Source of the DNA: JBHJHK01 sp050330975
Lineage (GTDB): Bacteria; Pseudomonadota; Gammaproteobacteria; Competibacterales; Competibacteraceae
DNA length: 34,271 bases
Reading direction: 5' to 3'
Assembly (NCBI GenBank): GCA_050330975.1
Contig: JBHJHK010000203.1
Span: 1 to 34,271, forward strand
Below, one piece after another: positions 8,491-16,468 of the stretch. Position 1 is the stretch's first letter, and the number at the start of each line of letters is the position of its first letter. The position numbers and the translations under genes were made by a program. The notes below the pieces were generated by a model. It saw nothing but the letters and a program-made list of their open reading frames with translations. It did not search any database and was not told where the DNA came from.

Positions 8491-8508
8491 TCCCAAACCG
8501 GTTTGGGA
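8491..8508. promoter_or_regulatory. 18-bp perfect palindrome between kinase and methyltransferase genes
   Basis: TCCCAAACCGGTTTGGGA is its own reverse complement and lies in the 55-base gap, 27 bases before the methyltransferase ATG. It has no T-tract on the minus strand, so a simple terminator is unlikely. It could be a dimeric repressor site or an RNA hairpin controlling methyltransferase expression. No regulator gene adjoins it. Confidence 0.5.
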
Positions 8509-8519
8509 ATCGGTTTTGA

Positions 8520-11183
8520 CTAAAGCTCGGGTTCCAACACCCGGGCCAAGCGCATCCCAAGGGAGGTACGACGCCCCGTGGGCGACCAGCTGTAGCGACG
8601 GGAGGCCCGCAGGTCACCGGCTGCGCTGTACCAACCCCCACCCCGACAAACCCGCCAGCTGCTGCCGACGTCGTACAAAGGGTCGACCTGCACATCCCCA
8701 ACGGAGATATCTTTTCGGTAGACATCTTCACACCATTCCCAAACGTTGCCGTGCATCTGGTACAACCCCCAGGGGTTTGGGGAAAAGGCGTCGACGGGGA
8801 GGGTATGCCTGGATTGGGCGGGATCCATCCCCCCATAGCAAGCCCGTTCAAAACTGATGCCATTGCCCCACCAATAGGGTCGCCACGCCCCGGCCCGGCA
8901 GGCGTACTCCCACTCGGCTTCGGTGAGCAACCGATAAGGCCGACCGGTTTGCTCCCCCAGCCAGCGGGCGTAGGCCTTGGCGTCGTCCCAGCTGATCCCG
9001 ATCACCGGTCGCTGACCTCGTCCCCAGCCCTGGTCCTCGGGGGGCCTTTGCCCCGTCGCATTACAAAAGCGGTCGTACTCGGCAAAGGTCAGGGTGTAGA
9101 CCCCCACGGCCAACGGCTGGCTGATTTGAACGCCATGGGGACGGTTATCGCCATCACCTCGGTGGCGAGAGCCCATGGTAAAGGTCCCCGGTGGGATAAT
9201 GGCCATGGGGGGACCCTCGGGCTGGTCGTGAAAAATCACCTCGGCAAATCCCAGCCCCAACGCCGTCTGGCGTTGGCGGGCTTGCATCGCCTCCACTGAT
9301 CCACCATCGACGATATCCGAGGCGCTGGGTACAGACGCGGGGTGTGGAGGGATCGAGGCAGAGGGCCCTGGAGCGGGTGGCGATGGCGTCTGGATGGACA
9401 CCGGTATCTCGAGGGGTTTGGGGTCTGTCTCCAGTGATGGTGCGGGTGCGGGTGCGGGTGGTGGGCGCGGGCTGGCCTCGACCGTCGTCCTCGACGGCGG
9501 CGTTGGCCTTGGAGTCCCATGACGGCCCAAGGTCGCCAGCACCTCATCAAAGGACTTGGGACGCTCTTCGATGGGGTCTGCCAAGCAATTTTCCAGCAGA
9601 TCGACGATGGCCTCTGGGACGTGCTTTCCCCGCCAATCCCGCCCCTGGGGCTTGGGGCGACCGGTCAACAGCCGACAGCACAAGGCGCCAAAGCTATAGA
9701 GATCCGAGTGGGGGCCCACGCTCACTCCAACCATCTCCCCGAGCTGCTCGGGGGGGGCATAGGCTAACGTACCCCCTATGGAACTGCCCCACTGGGAACG
9801 TTGGTGGGTTTGCTGTCGAAGGGCTTGGGTGTTCAGTGCCAGGCCAAAGTCGATGATTCGACAGGCCCACTGCTCGCCGTCCCGGCGCACTAGGACGTTT
9901 TGGGGCTTGATATCCCGATGGAGTATTCCCTGGCCGTGCACCGCCACCATGGCGTTGGCCAATGTAGTCGCCAAAGGCCAAAAGTCGCCAAAGGCCAAGG
10001 GACCCTCCCGCTGGAGGTAACGCTCCAGGCTCTCGCCCTCGAAGTATTCCATGATCAAATGGGGTTTGGGGCGGTCGTCGACGTCGATGAGCTCGATCAC
10101 CGCCGGGTGGCGCAGGCCGATCAAGGCGTGGGCTTCGCGCAACACCACCTCGATGGGCCGGTCCAGGCCGTGGGTGTGGAGGCACTTGATGACCAAGGGC
10201 TTTTGCAAAAGGTGATGGGTGCCGCGAAACACCACCCCAAAGCCCCCGGCGCCGAGGATGGCCTCTAAGCCGTATTTGTAGAGGGGGTAGGGCTCAAAGC
10301 GGACGGGATCCAGGCGGATGGCCTGCTCAATATGGGCCTTGGCGGCGCGCCAGTCCTCCCGTTCCAGGGCCACTTGGTAGGCGTTGTACTGGGCTTCGGC
10401 TCTATCGCCGTCCCGGGTCACATAGGTGGAAGCCTCGTCGAACTTCGCCTCGGCGGCTTCGAGTTCACCCACCCCCAAGGCCAGTTTGCCCAGACCGTTG
10501 AGGGTGGCGGGGAGCCGAGCCCGGTCGGTGGCGGGGAGGGCATCGATTTGCTTCAAAAGATCCCGTACCAGCTGGCGCTTCACGGGGTCGACAATCACTT
10601 GGGTGAGGGTCGGTGTGGCCATGCCTTGCCCCGCCTGGAGGGACTCCACCCCCTGGAGCACTTGCCTCATCAACGCCATCTGCTTGCCGTAGCGATCGCT
10701 GTCCTCTTGTTGCAGACGCTGGATTTCGGCCTGAATATCCAACAGACCGGCGTTGAGTTGGGCGAGCATATCCGTCAACACCCGCCCCATCTGATCGAGC
10801 TTGACGTGGGCTTGTTGCCACTGGGAGGCCTGCCGTTGCCGGTATTGCTCAATCAGCGCCAAAGCTTGCTCAGCGCCGTGGCTTTGAGCCTCCCGCCGCG
10901 CCACCTGATCGAACAGTCCACCGAGGTCGTAGCTCACCACCTGGACGATCTGTTCGAGTTGTGCCAACTGCTCCCCTTGCGCTGCCGTGGCTTGTTGTAG
11001 GTCCACGTGCTGTCGATCGCGCCACATGGCCTGGGCCGTTCCCAGGGCGTCATCGATAAAGGCCACCAAGGGGCCACTGCCGGGGAATAGCCACGGTAAC
11101 ATTTGGCGAAAGGCAAACCGCACGGGCTCGCCGGCGCAGCCGTAGCGTTGGAACAGATCAGTCAAGCGATCGGTGAGGGGCAT
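8520..11183 (-). CDS. Ser/Thr protein kinase fused to a C-terminal sulfatase-modifying-factor (FGE/EgtB-like) domain
   Basis: An 887-residue predicted cytoplasmic protein. Residues 1-185 are helical and glutamine-rich, with likely coiled coils at 60-185. Residues about 220-295 look like TPR helices (LGKLALGVGELEAAEAKF, then YQVALEREDWRAAKAHIEQAI). A Hanks-type kinase spans about 306-555: GAGGFG loop at 311-316, K333, E350, HRDIKPQN at 422-429, DFG at 445-447 and APPE at 476-479, all intact. A proline-rich linker (556-625) leads to an SUMF1/FGE-fold domain (645-883) with GTFTMGS, PVIGISWDDAKAYARWL, LLTEAEWEYA, HGNVWEW and RGGGW. The cysteine pair needed for formylglycine formation is absent after RGGGW, so this domain probably binds or recognises something instead. 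Start ATG at 11183 has a weak ribosome binding site. It heads a minus-strand unit with the methyltransferase and repeat protein. Confidence 0.92.
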   Translation of the reverse strand: MPLTDRLTDLFQRYGCAGEPVRFAFRQMLPWLFPGSGPLVAFIDDALGTAQAMWRDRQHVDLQQATAAQGEQLAQLEQIVQVVSYDLGGLFDQVARREAQSHGAEQALALIEQYRQRQASQWQQAHVKLDQMGRVLTDMLAQLNAGLLDIQAEIQRLQQEDSDRYGKQMALMRQVLQGVESLQAGQGMATPTLTQVIVDPVKRQLVRDLLKQIDALPATDRARLPATLNGLGKLALGVGELEAAEAKFDEASTYVTRDGDRAEAQYNAYQVALEREDWRAAKAHIEQAIRLDPVRFEPYPLYKYGLEAILGAGGFGVVFRGTHHLLQKPLVIKCLHTHGLDRPIEVVLREAHALIGLRHPAVIELIDVDDRPKPHLIMEYFEGESLERYLQREGPLAFGDFWPLATTLANAMVAVHGQGILHRDIKPQNVLVRRDGEQWACRIIDFGLALNTQALRQQTHQRSQWGSSIGGTLAYAPPEQLGEMVGVSVGPHSDLYSFGALCCRLLTGRPKPQGRDWRGKHVPEAIVDLLENCLADPIEERPKSFDEVLATLGRHGTPRPTPPSRTTVEASPRPPPAPAPAPSLETDPKPLEIPVSIQTPSPPAPGPSASIPPHPASVPSASDIVDGGSVEAMQARQRQTALGLGFAEVIFHDQPEGPPMAIIPPGTFTMGSRHRGDGDNRPHGVQISQPLAVGVYTLTFAEYDRFCNATGQRPPEDQGWGRGQRPVIGISWDDAKAYARWLGEQTGRPYRLLTEAEWEYACRAGAWRPYWWGNGISFERACYGGMDPAQSRHTLPVDAFSPNPWGLYQMHGNVWEWCEDVYRKDISVGDVQVDPLYDVGSSWRVCRGGGWYSAAGDLRASRRYSWSPTGRRTSLGMRLARVLEPEL
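9439..9460. repeat. Six-base tandem repeat in the kinase linker
   Basis: GGTGCG is repeated three times plus a partial copy. On the coding strand it encodes the proline-alanine part of the linker (residues about 574-581). A six-base unit changes linker length without shifting the frame. Confidence 0.7.
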
Positions 11184-11356
11184 GGGTGAGCCATGGGGTG
11201 AGCTTTGTATAGCCTTGTAGTGTATAGACTGAGCGTTGGTTGTCGATCCATCGACTTCCCGCTACCCCCCCACGCCCTCACCTATACTTGATGACGAGAT
11301 CTCCCCGCATGCCGACGCCGTCGGGATGCCCCATCAAGACCCACCCGGAGAAGCCC
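11184..11356. promoter_or_regulatory. Divergent promoter region between kinase unit and importer operon 1
   Basis: This 173-base gap separates the minus-strand kinase start from the plus-strand binding-protein start. TGTATAG occurs twice, at 11206-11212 and 11221-11227, a 15-base spacing. Its complement CTATACA resembles a -10 box for the kinase direction. TATACT at 11283-11288 resembles a -10 box for operon 1, about 70 bases before its GTG, but has no clear -35 partner. These are guesses from short matches. Confidence 0.3.
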
Positions 11357-12844
11357 GTGAAGACGCTGAACCATCTGCTGTTGGTGCTACTCGCTGTGTT
11401 GGGGGGGCAGGCACTGGCCAAAGAGGCCTTGATCGTCAACCTGGTCAACGAGCCCGCCACCCTCGACCCCCACCGCCACTGGAACCACGATACCTACGCC
11501 GTCTACCGCAACATCTTCGACAACCTAATCACCCGCAACGTCGAAGGGGAGATCATCCCCCAGGTGGCCACCGCCTGGGAGAGCTTGAGCGATAGCGAGA
11601 CGGCCTTTGAACTGCGCCGCGATATCACCTTCCACAACGGCGAACCCCTCACCGCCGAAGATGTGGTCTATAGTGTCAAGCGGATCACCAACCCCGACTT
11701 TACAAGCCCCCAGCTCGGCCAGTTCAACAAGATCATCGACGCCCGGGCCGAGGGGGAGCACCGAGTGGTGCTGGTAACCGATGGCCCCTACCCACCGCTT
11801 TTGGCCCAACTGGTCAAGTTGAGCATCGTCCCCGCCCAATACGTCAACGATGTGGGAGACGAGGGGTTCAACAAAGCCCCCATGGGCAGTGGTCCCTACC
11901 GTTTTGGCCAGTGGCAGCGCGGCGTCAAAGTGGTGCTAGAGCGCAACGACGCCTATTGGCGTGGCCCCCCACCCTTCGCCAGCGTGGAGTTCCGCGCCGT
12001 CCCCGATGGCGCCACCCGAGTGGCCAACCTCCGCACCCAAAGCGCCGATATCATCGTCAACCTCGACCCCGACCAAGCCCAAAACCTCGAGGGGGAATCC
12101 AGCATCGCAGTCCTCTCCGCTCCCACCGAGCGAGTGGGATACTTGATGATGAACACCCAGCATGGTCCCACCGCTGATCCCAAGGTGCGGGCGGCGGTGG
12201 CGGCGGCCTTAGATCGCCCCTTGATCATCGAGGCGCTATTGGGGGGCTATGGAGAAGTGATCGACCAGCTCTTGACCCCCGCCCACTTCGGCTACGTCGA
12301 CGGCATTGAGCCCTACCAGTACGACCCCGAGGGGGCCAAAGCCCTGCTGGCGGAGGCGGGCTACAGCGCAGGGGTGGAGATTATCTTTAACACCTCCCCC
12401 AATTTCGATCAGCGCATCGTCCAGGCGATTCAACAGCAGCTCGCCGAGGTGGGGGTCGACGTCAAGATCGAGATGAGCGACCACCCCACCTACCTCACCC
12501 GCCGGCGGGCACCCCCGGAGCAGTTTGGCGGCTTTGTCTTTGGCCGCTGGTCCTGTGCCTGCCAGGATGCCGATGGCGTGTTGTTTGCCATGTTCCACAG
12601 CACCAGCATCTGGTCGAAGTACGCCAACCCCGAGGCCGATCGACTGCTAGAAGCCGGGCGCGCCGAACCAGACCCCGAGGCGCGGCTGGAGATTTATCGC
12701 CAGCTGCACCAGCTGATCCGCACCGAAACCCCCTCCATCCCCCTCTATCAAAATACCGCCATCTATGGCGCCCGCCGCGAGCTCAGCTGGCAGCCCACCG
12801 CCAATGAAAGCTTCTTTATTATGGATATGGCCTGGGAGGGTTAG
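11357..12844 (+). CDS. ABC importer periplasmic substrate-binding protein, family 5 (Dpp/Opp type), operon 1
   Basis: A 495-residue family 5 solute-binding protein for peptides, nickel or related solutes. It has a signal peptide (NHLLLVLLAVLGGQALA, then KEALIV), the N-terminal EPATLDPHRHWNHDT segment, FHNGEPLTAEDVVYSVKRI, GSGPYRF and the C-terminal PSIPLYQN region. No lipobox is seen, so it is probably soluble in the periplasm. The frame extends upstream to 11240. GTG at 11357 is chosen because GGAGAAG lies just before it and the signal peptide begins there. It is the first gene of operon 1, and its TAG shares one base with the permease start. Ligand not deducible; the partner enzymes hint at an amide- or acyl-containing compound. 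Confidence 0.92.
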   Translation: MKTLNHLLLVLLAVLGGQALAKEALIVNLVNEPATLDPHRHWNHDTYAVYRNIFDNLITRNVEGEIIPQVATAWESLSDSETAFELRRDITFHNGEPLTAEDVVYSVKRITNPDFTSPQLGQFNKIIDARAEGEHRVVLVTDGPYPPLLAQLVKLSIVPAQYVNDVGDEGFNKAPMGSGPYRFGQWQRGVKVVLERNDAYWRGPPPFASVEFRAVPDGATRVANLRTQSADIIVNLDPDQAQNLEGESSIAVLSAPTERVGYLMMNTQHGPTADPKVRAAVAAALDRPLIIEALLGGYGEVIDQLLTPAHFGYVDGIEPYQYDPEGAKALLAEAGYSAGVEIIFNTSPNFDQRIVQAIQQQLAEVGVDVKIEMSDHPTYLTRRRAPPEQFGGFVFGRWSCACQDADGVLFAMFHSTSIWSKYANPEADRLLEAGRAEPDPEARLEIYRQLHQLIRTETPSIPLYQNTAIYGARRELSWQPTANESFFIMDMAWEG

Positions 12845-13782
12845 TGCTCCGCTATTTGGTCCTGCGGTTGGGCCACTCTTTAGTGGCCCTCTGGGGGGTG
12901 GTGACCCTGGTGTTTATCATCCTCCAGCTCTCCGGTGATCCCACCCTACTCCTGGTCCCCGACGGCGCCACCCAGGCCGATATCGATGCCCTGCGCCAGG
13001 CCCTGGGCTTTGACCGCCCCTTGATCGTCCAGTACGGCGACTACCTTTGGCATCTGCTGCACTTTGACCTGGGAATCTCGGTGGTACAGCAAGTCCCCGT
13101 AGCCGAGATCATCGCCCCTCGAATCCCCTACACCCTGGCTCTGGCCGCTGGGGGCTTTTTGGTGGCGGCGGCGGTGGGTTTTCCCGCCGGCATTGTTCTG
13201 GGCGTCTACCGCGACTCGTTGGGGGCGCGGCTGTTGATGCCGTTGGTGCTGGTGGGACAGAGCTTGCCCACCTTCTGGAGCGGGCTGCTGCTCATCTTAC
13301 TGTTTGCCGTCACCCTCAACTGGCTGCCCGCCTCGGGGGCCGAAAGCGGTACGGCGCTGATTCTCCCCGCCGTAGCCCTGGGGGCCCTCTCCATGGCCAC
13401 CTTTGCCCGGATTACCCGCACCGCCATCCTCGAAGAACTCGGCAAGGAGTATGTGCGGGCGGCCCTGGCTAAGGGCCTCCCCTTCCATCAGGTGGTGCGC
13501 CGCCACGTGCTGCGCAACGCGGCGTTGCCCATTATCACCATCGTGGCCTTGGAGCTGGCCAATCTATTGACCGGGGCCGTGGTGGTGGAGACGGTCTTCG
13601 CCTGGCCGGGAATCGGACTATTGGCGATCCAGGCCATCAGCAGCCGCGATTTTTTGCTGGTCCAGGCCATTGTGCTGCTGGGGGCGGTGGTCTACATCGC
13701 CCTTAACTTGATCGCCGATCTGCTCTACAGCCTGGCCGATCCCCGAATTCGGTTGGGCTACAGCCGGGGAGCGGGGCGATGA
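12844..13782 (+). CDS. ABC importer permease, DppB type, operon 1
   Basis: A 312-residue inner-membrane permease with the DppB layout: first helix at about 9-30 (LGHSLVALWGVVTLVFIIL), then a periplasmic region with the typical IDALRQALGFDRPLIVQY segment, then five more helices. The cytoplasmic EAA loop that contacts the ATPases is EELGKEYVRAALAKGLP, followed by the usual HVLRNAALP. It ends with LADPRIRLG, the common DppB tail. It starts with GTG at 12844, overlapping the previous stop by one base, and its own end overlaps the next ATG by four, so translation is coupled. With the DppC-type partner it forms the translocation pore. Confidence 0.94.
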   Translation: MLRYLVLRLGHSLVALWGVVTLVFIILQLSGDPTLLLVPDGATQADIDALRQALGFDRPLIVQYGDYLWHLLHFDLGISVVQQVPVAEIIAPRIPYTLALAAGGFLVAAAVGFPAGIVLGVYRDSLGARLLMPLVLVGQSLPTFWSGLLLILLFAVTLNWLPASGAESGTALILPAVALGALSMATFARITRTAILEELGKEYVRAALAKGLPFHQVVRRHVLRNAALPIITIVALELANLLTGAVVVETVFAWPGIGLLAIQAISSRDFLLVQAIVLLGAVVYIALNLIADLLYSLADPRIRLGYSRGAGR

Positions 13783-14639
13783 GGGGGCGCGGACTTTTGC
13801 GGGGACTTTGCCAGGACCTGTTCTCCCTGCCGGGACTATTGGGGCTTTTGTTGGTGGTCATCGTGCTGGCGGCCATCGCCGCCCCCTGGATCGCCCCCTT
13901 CGACCCAGCGCAGCAAAATCTCCTGGGAAGGCTCAAGCCCCCGGGTACCGAGTTGCGGGGGGCGGTACACTGGCTGGGGACCGACGAGCTGGGGCGGGAC
14001 CTTTTGAGCCGGATCCTCCACGGCGCCCGTATCTCCCTACTGGTCGCCTTTGCAGCGGTGCTGCTCTCGCTGCTGGTGGGGGGAGTGCTGGGGATGGCAG
14101 CCGGCCTCTGGCGGGGCTGGCTGGAGGTGTTGGTGATGCGCTTGGCCGATGTAGTGCTCTCCCTGCCGGCCATTTTGCTGGCGATCCTCACCGTGGCGGT
14201 ATTGGGGCCAAGCCTTGCCAATCTCATCGGGGTACTGGCCTTTACCCGCTGGCCTCGCTACGCCCGGGTCGCCTATGCCCAGACCCTGAGCGTTGCCCAC
14301 ACCCCCTATCTGCGGGCTGCCCGCTATGTCGGTGCCGGTCCGGTGCGGCTGATCTGGCGCCACATCACCCCCAACGCCCTGGCGCCGCTGGTGGTGGTGG
14401 CCACCTTGGAGTTTGGCATCATGATTCTCTTTGAGGCCAGCCTGTCGTTTCTGGGGCTGGGGGTCCAGCCGCCGACCCCCAGTTGGGGTTCGATCCTGGC
14501 GGTGGGCCGCAACTACATGGAAAGCGCCTGGTGGATCGCCACTCTGCCGGGGTTGGCGCTGTTCTCGGTGGTGTTTGCGGTCAACGTGTGGGGAGACCAC
14601 CTGCGGGATCGGCTCGATCCCCGGGCGTTGAGCCGCTGA
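13779..14639 (+). CDS. ABC importer permease, DppC type, operon 1
   Basis: A 286-residue DppC-type permease. The N-terminus shows the OppC_N-like first helix (LLGLLLVVIVLAAIAAPWIAP) followed by FDPAQQNLLGRLKPP and HWLGTDELGRDLLSRILHGAR, hallmark family motifs. The EAA loop is TPYLRAARYVGAGPVRLIWRH, then SFLGLGVQPPTPSWG and VNVWGDHLRDRLDPR at the end. It starts with ATG inside an ATGA overlap with the DppB-type gene. A 73-base gap follows before the dehydrogenase gene. Confidence 0.94.
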   Translation: MRGRGLLRGLCQDLFSLPGLLGLLLVVIVLAAIAAPWIAPFDPAQQNLLGRLKPPGTELRGAVHWLGTDELGRDLLSRILHGARISLLVAFAAVLLSLLVGGVLGMAAGLWRGWLEVLVMRLADVVLSLPAILLAILTVAVLGPSLANLIGVLAFTRWPRYARVAYAQTLSVAHTPYLRAARYVGAGPVRLIWRHITPNALAPLVVVATLEFGIMILFEASLSFLGLGVQPPTPSWGSILAVGRNYMESAWWIATLPGLALFSVVFAVNVWGDHLRDRLDPRALSR

Positions 14640-14712
14640 TGGCTGCCCTCGCCCCGGGGGGATTGCCGGGGAGCTGGATCCATGGCGCATCGCCCCGTTT
14701 GCGCTAATCTCA

Positions 14713-15567
14713 GTGGTGCGTAAGCCCACTCCCGCCACCTCCACCACGGACCTCGCCCACATGCTCTCCCCTTGGACCGAACCCTTTAGCGGCGACCCCT
14801 ACCGCACTCAATTTGCCGGGAAACGGGTGTTGATCACCGGCGCCGCCGGGGTCGTGGGGGGCTGGTTGGCGGAGGCCTTTGCCGCTGCCGGGGCCAAGCT
14901 CTACCTCACCGATGGCCGCAGCGACCAGCTAAAGGCCCTGTGCGCCCGACTGGAGCTACCCGCCGAGCGGCTCTGGCGGCGATCCATCGACCTGTGCTGT
15001 GACAAGGGCTTGGCGAACCTGGTGACGGCGGTGGGAGACCCCCCGGATATCCTGGTCAACAGCGCCGGTATCTATCCCTTTGCCACCCTGCTGGAGACCG
15101 ATAACGCCCTTTGGGACCAGATCATGGGGGTGAACCTGCGGGCGATCTTCGTCCTCTGCCGCGACTTCGCCCAGTTAATGATCGAGCGACAGCGGCCGGG
15201 GGTAATGATCAACATCGGTTCTGGCGCCGCCCGCAACCTACGGCTCAATGGCCTGGCCTACTGTATCTCCAAGGGAGCCGAAGATCGCCTCACCAAGGCC
15301 CTGGCCCTGGAGCTAGCCCCCCACGGCATTCGGGTCAACAGCGTCGAGCCGGGCTTTTGCCCCCATAGCACCCTGGCCCAGTTTCCCCCCGGCTACGTCG
15401 AGGGTGTGCGGGCGGGGATACCGCTGTGGCGACCCAGCAGCGGCGTTGACGTCGCCTCGGCGGTACTTTACCTGTGTTCCCCCCAGGCGAGCTATATTGC
15501 CGGCGCTACCCTCAGCGTCGATGGCGGCAACTCCATCGGCAAACGCCCCCCTCCCGCCGGCGCCTGA
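14713..15567 (+). CDS. Short-chain dehydrogenase/reductase (SDR), operon 1
   Basis: A 284-residue classical SDR with Rossmann motif TGAAGVVGG (42-50), NSAG (116-119), catalytic S170 in NIGSGAA, and Y183 / K187 in YCISK. A VNSVEPGF segment and the C-terminal ATLSVDGGNS are also typical. It oxidises an alcohol or reduces a carbonyl with NAD(P)(H). The residue after strand beta-2 is D67 in LTDGRS, which favours NAD(H). The substrate is unknown. It starts with GTG at 14713 or possibly ATG at 14761; neither has a strong ribosome binding site, and the first ~35 residues precede the fold. Its place between permease and ATPase genes suggests it modifies the imported solute. Confidence 0.92.
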   Translation: MVRKPTPATSTTDLAHMLSPWTEPFSGDPYRTQFAGKRVLITGAAGVVGGWLAEAFAAAGAKLYLTDGRSDQLKALCARLELPAERLWRRSIDLCCDKGLANLVTAVGDPPDILVNSAGIYPFATLLETDNALWDQIMGVNLRAIFVLCRDFAQLMIERQRPGVMINIGSGAARNLRLNGLAYCISKGAEDRLTKALALELAPHGIRVNSVEPGFCPHSTLAQFPPGYVEGVRAGIPLWRPSSGVDVASAVLYLCSPQASYIAGATLSVDGGNSIGKRPPPAGA

Positions 15568-15598
15568 GCTGGCCCCTGCGCCTGGAGCGATCTACTCT

Positions 15599-16468
15599 AT
15601 GACTACCGCCTCGCCACAACCGCCCTCCTATCGCTGGCCCGCCGGCAAGCGCTGCGCCGCTGTCTTCTCCGCCGACGTCGACGGTGAAAGCCCCTATCTT
15701 TGGACCCACCGCCATAATCCCCCTGGGGTGGTGGGAGAGCTGGAGCAGCGCCGCTATGGCCCCCGGGTGGGGATCTACCGGCTGCTGGCACTGTTGGACG
15801 ATTTTCAGCTCAAGGGGAGTCTCTACGTGCCGGGCCACACCGCCCAGCGCTTCCCGGCCCTCTTGCCCCACTGCGCCGAGCGAGGTCACGAGATCGGTTG
15901 CCACGGCTTTCTCCACGAGCGGGTCGACGAGCTCAGCGCTGGGGAAAACCGCCGGGTATTGGATCGCTGCAGCGCCTTGTTCGAGCAACAGCTCGGCATT
16001 CAGCCCCGGGGCTATCGCTCCCCCTCCTGGGAGATCACCCTGGATCTCTGGCAACTGCTCCAGTCCTACGGTTTTCTCTACGACAGCTCTTTGATGGGTT
16101 ACGACCACCCCTACTCTCTAGAGGGCTTGGTGGAGGTGCCGGTGCAGTGGCTCACCGACGACGCCATTTATTTTCGCTACACCAGCGGCCCCCGGGACAA
16201 GGGGCCACCGGTCAATCCAAAGCAGGTGCTGGAGAGTTGGATCGAGGAATTTGAGGGGTTGCGGGCCGTGGGGGGGCTTTTGATGATTACCGTCCATCCT
16301 TGGATCTCCGGCCGCCCCCAGCGGCTGCGGATGCTGCGGCGGCTGTTGGAGCACATACGCCAGCACGACGATGTCTGGTGGGCCACGGCCGCTGAGGTCG
16401 CCCACTACCACGCCACATCGGAGAATCTCAACGCCTTTGACCAGCCCCTGGAGCTGGCGTCCCATTGA
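15599..16468 (+). CDS. CE4-fold polysaccharide deacetylase / PuuE-type amidase, operon 1
   Basis: A 289-residue NodB/CE4-fold hydrolase without a signal peptide, so cytoplasmic. Metal and catalytic motifs are visible: SADVD (D26, D28), GCHGFLH (H102, H106), YRSPSWE (139-145) and the late MITVHPW. The PGHTAQRFPALLPHCAERGHEIGCH stretch resembles the HpPgdA/PuuE-allantoinase/cyclic-imidase branch more than secreted chitin deacetylases. Expected chemistry is hydrolysis of an N-acetyl, amide or cyclic amide bond. The frame opens upstream at 15404, inside the dehydrogenase gene. ATG at 15599 is preferred because it lies 31 bases after that gene and the domain begins soon after. Its stop overlaps the next TTG start. 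A cytoplasmic amide hydrolase beside an importer suggests solute degradation rather than cell-wall work. Confidence 0.88.
   Translation: MTTASPQPPSYRWPAGKRCAAVFSADVDGESPYLWTHRHNPPGVVGELEQRRYGPRVGIYRLLALLDDFQLKGSLYVPGHTAQRFPALLPHCAERGHEIGCHGFLHERVDELSAGENRRVLDRCSALFEQQLGIQPRGYRSPSWEITLDLWQLLQSYGFLYDSSLMGYDHPYSLEGLVEVPVQWLTDDAIYFRYTSGPRDKGPPVNPKQVLESWIEEFEGLRAVGGLLMITVHPWISGRPQRLRMLRRLLEHIRQHDDVWWATAAEVAHYHATSENLNAFDQPLELASH

Noticed and set aside
7865..8863. 332-residue version of the methyltransferase starting inside the kinase gene
   Set aside because: The extra 133 residues are an out-of-frame reading of the kinase gene; the methyltransferase fold begins at ATG 8464, which has its own ribosome binding site.
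8520..9250. Possible diversity-generating retroelement target, since FGE/C-type-lectin-fold domains can be such targets
   Set aside because: No reverse transcriptase gene and no template/variable repeat pair is present in the window.
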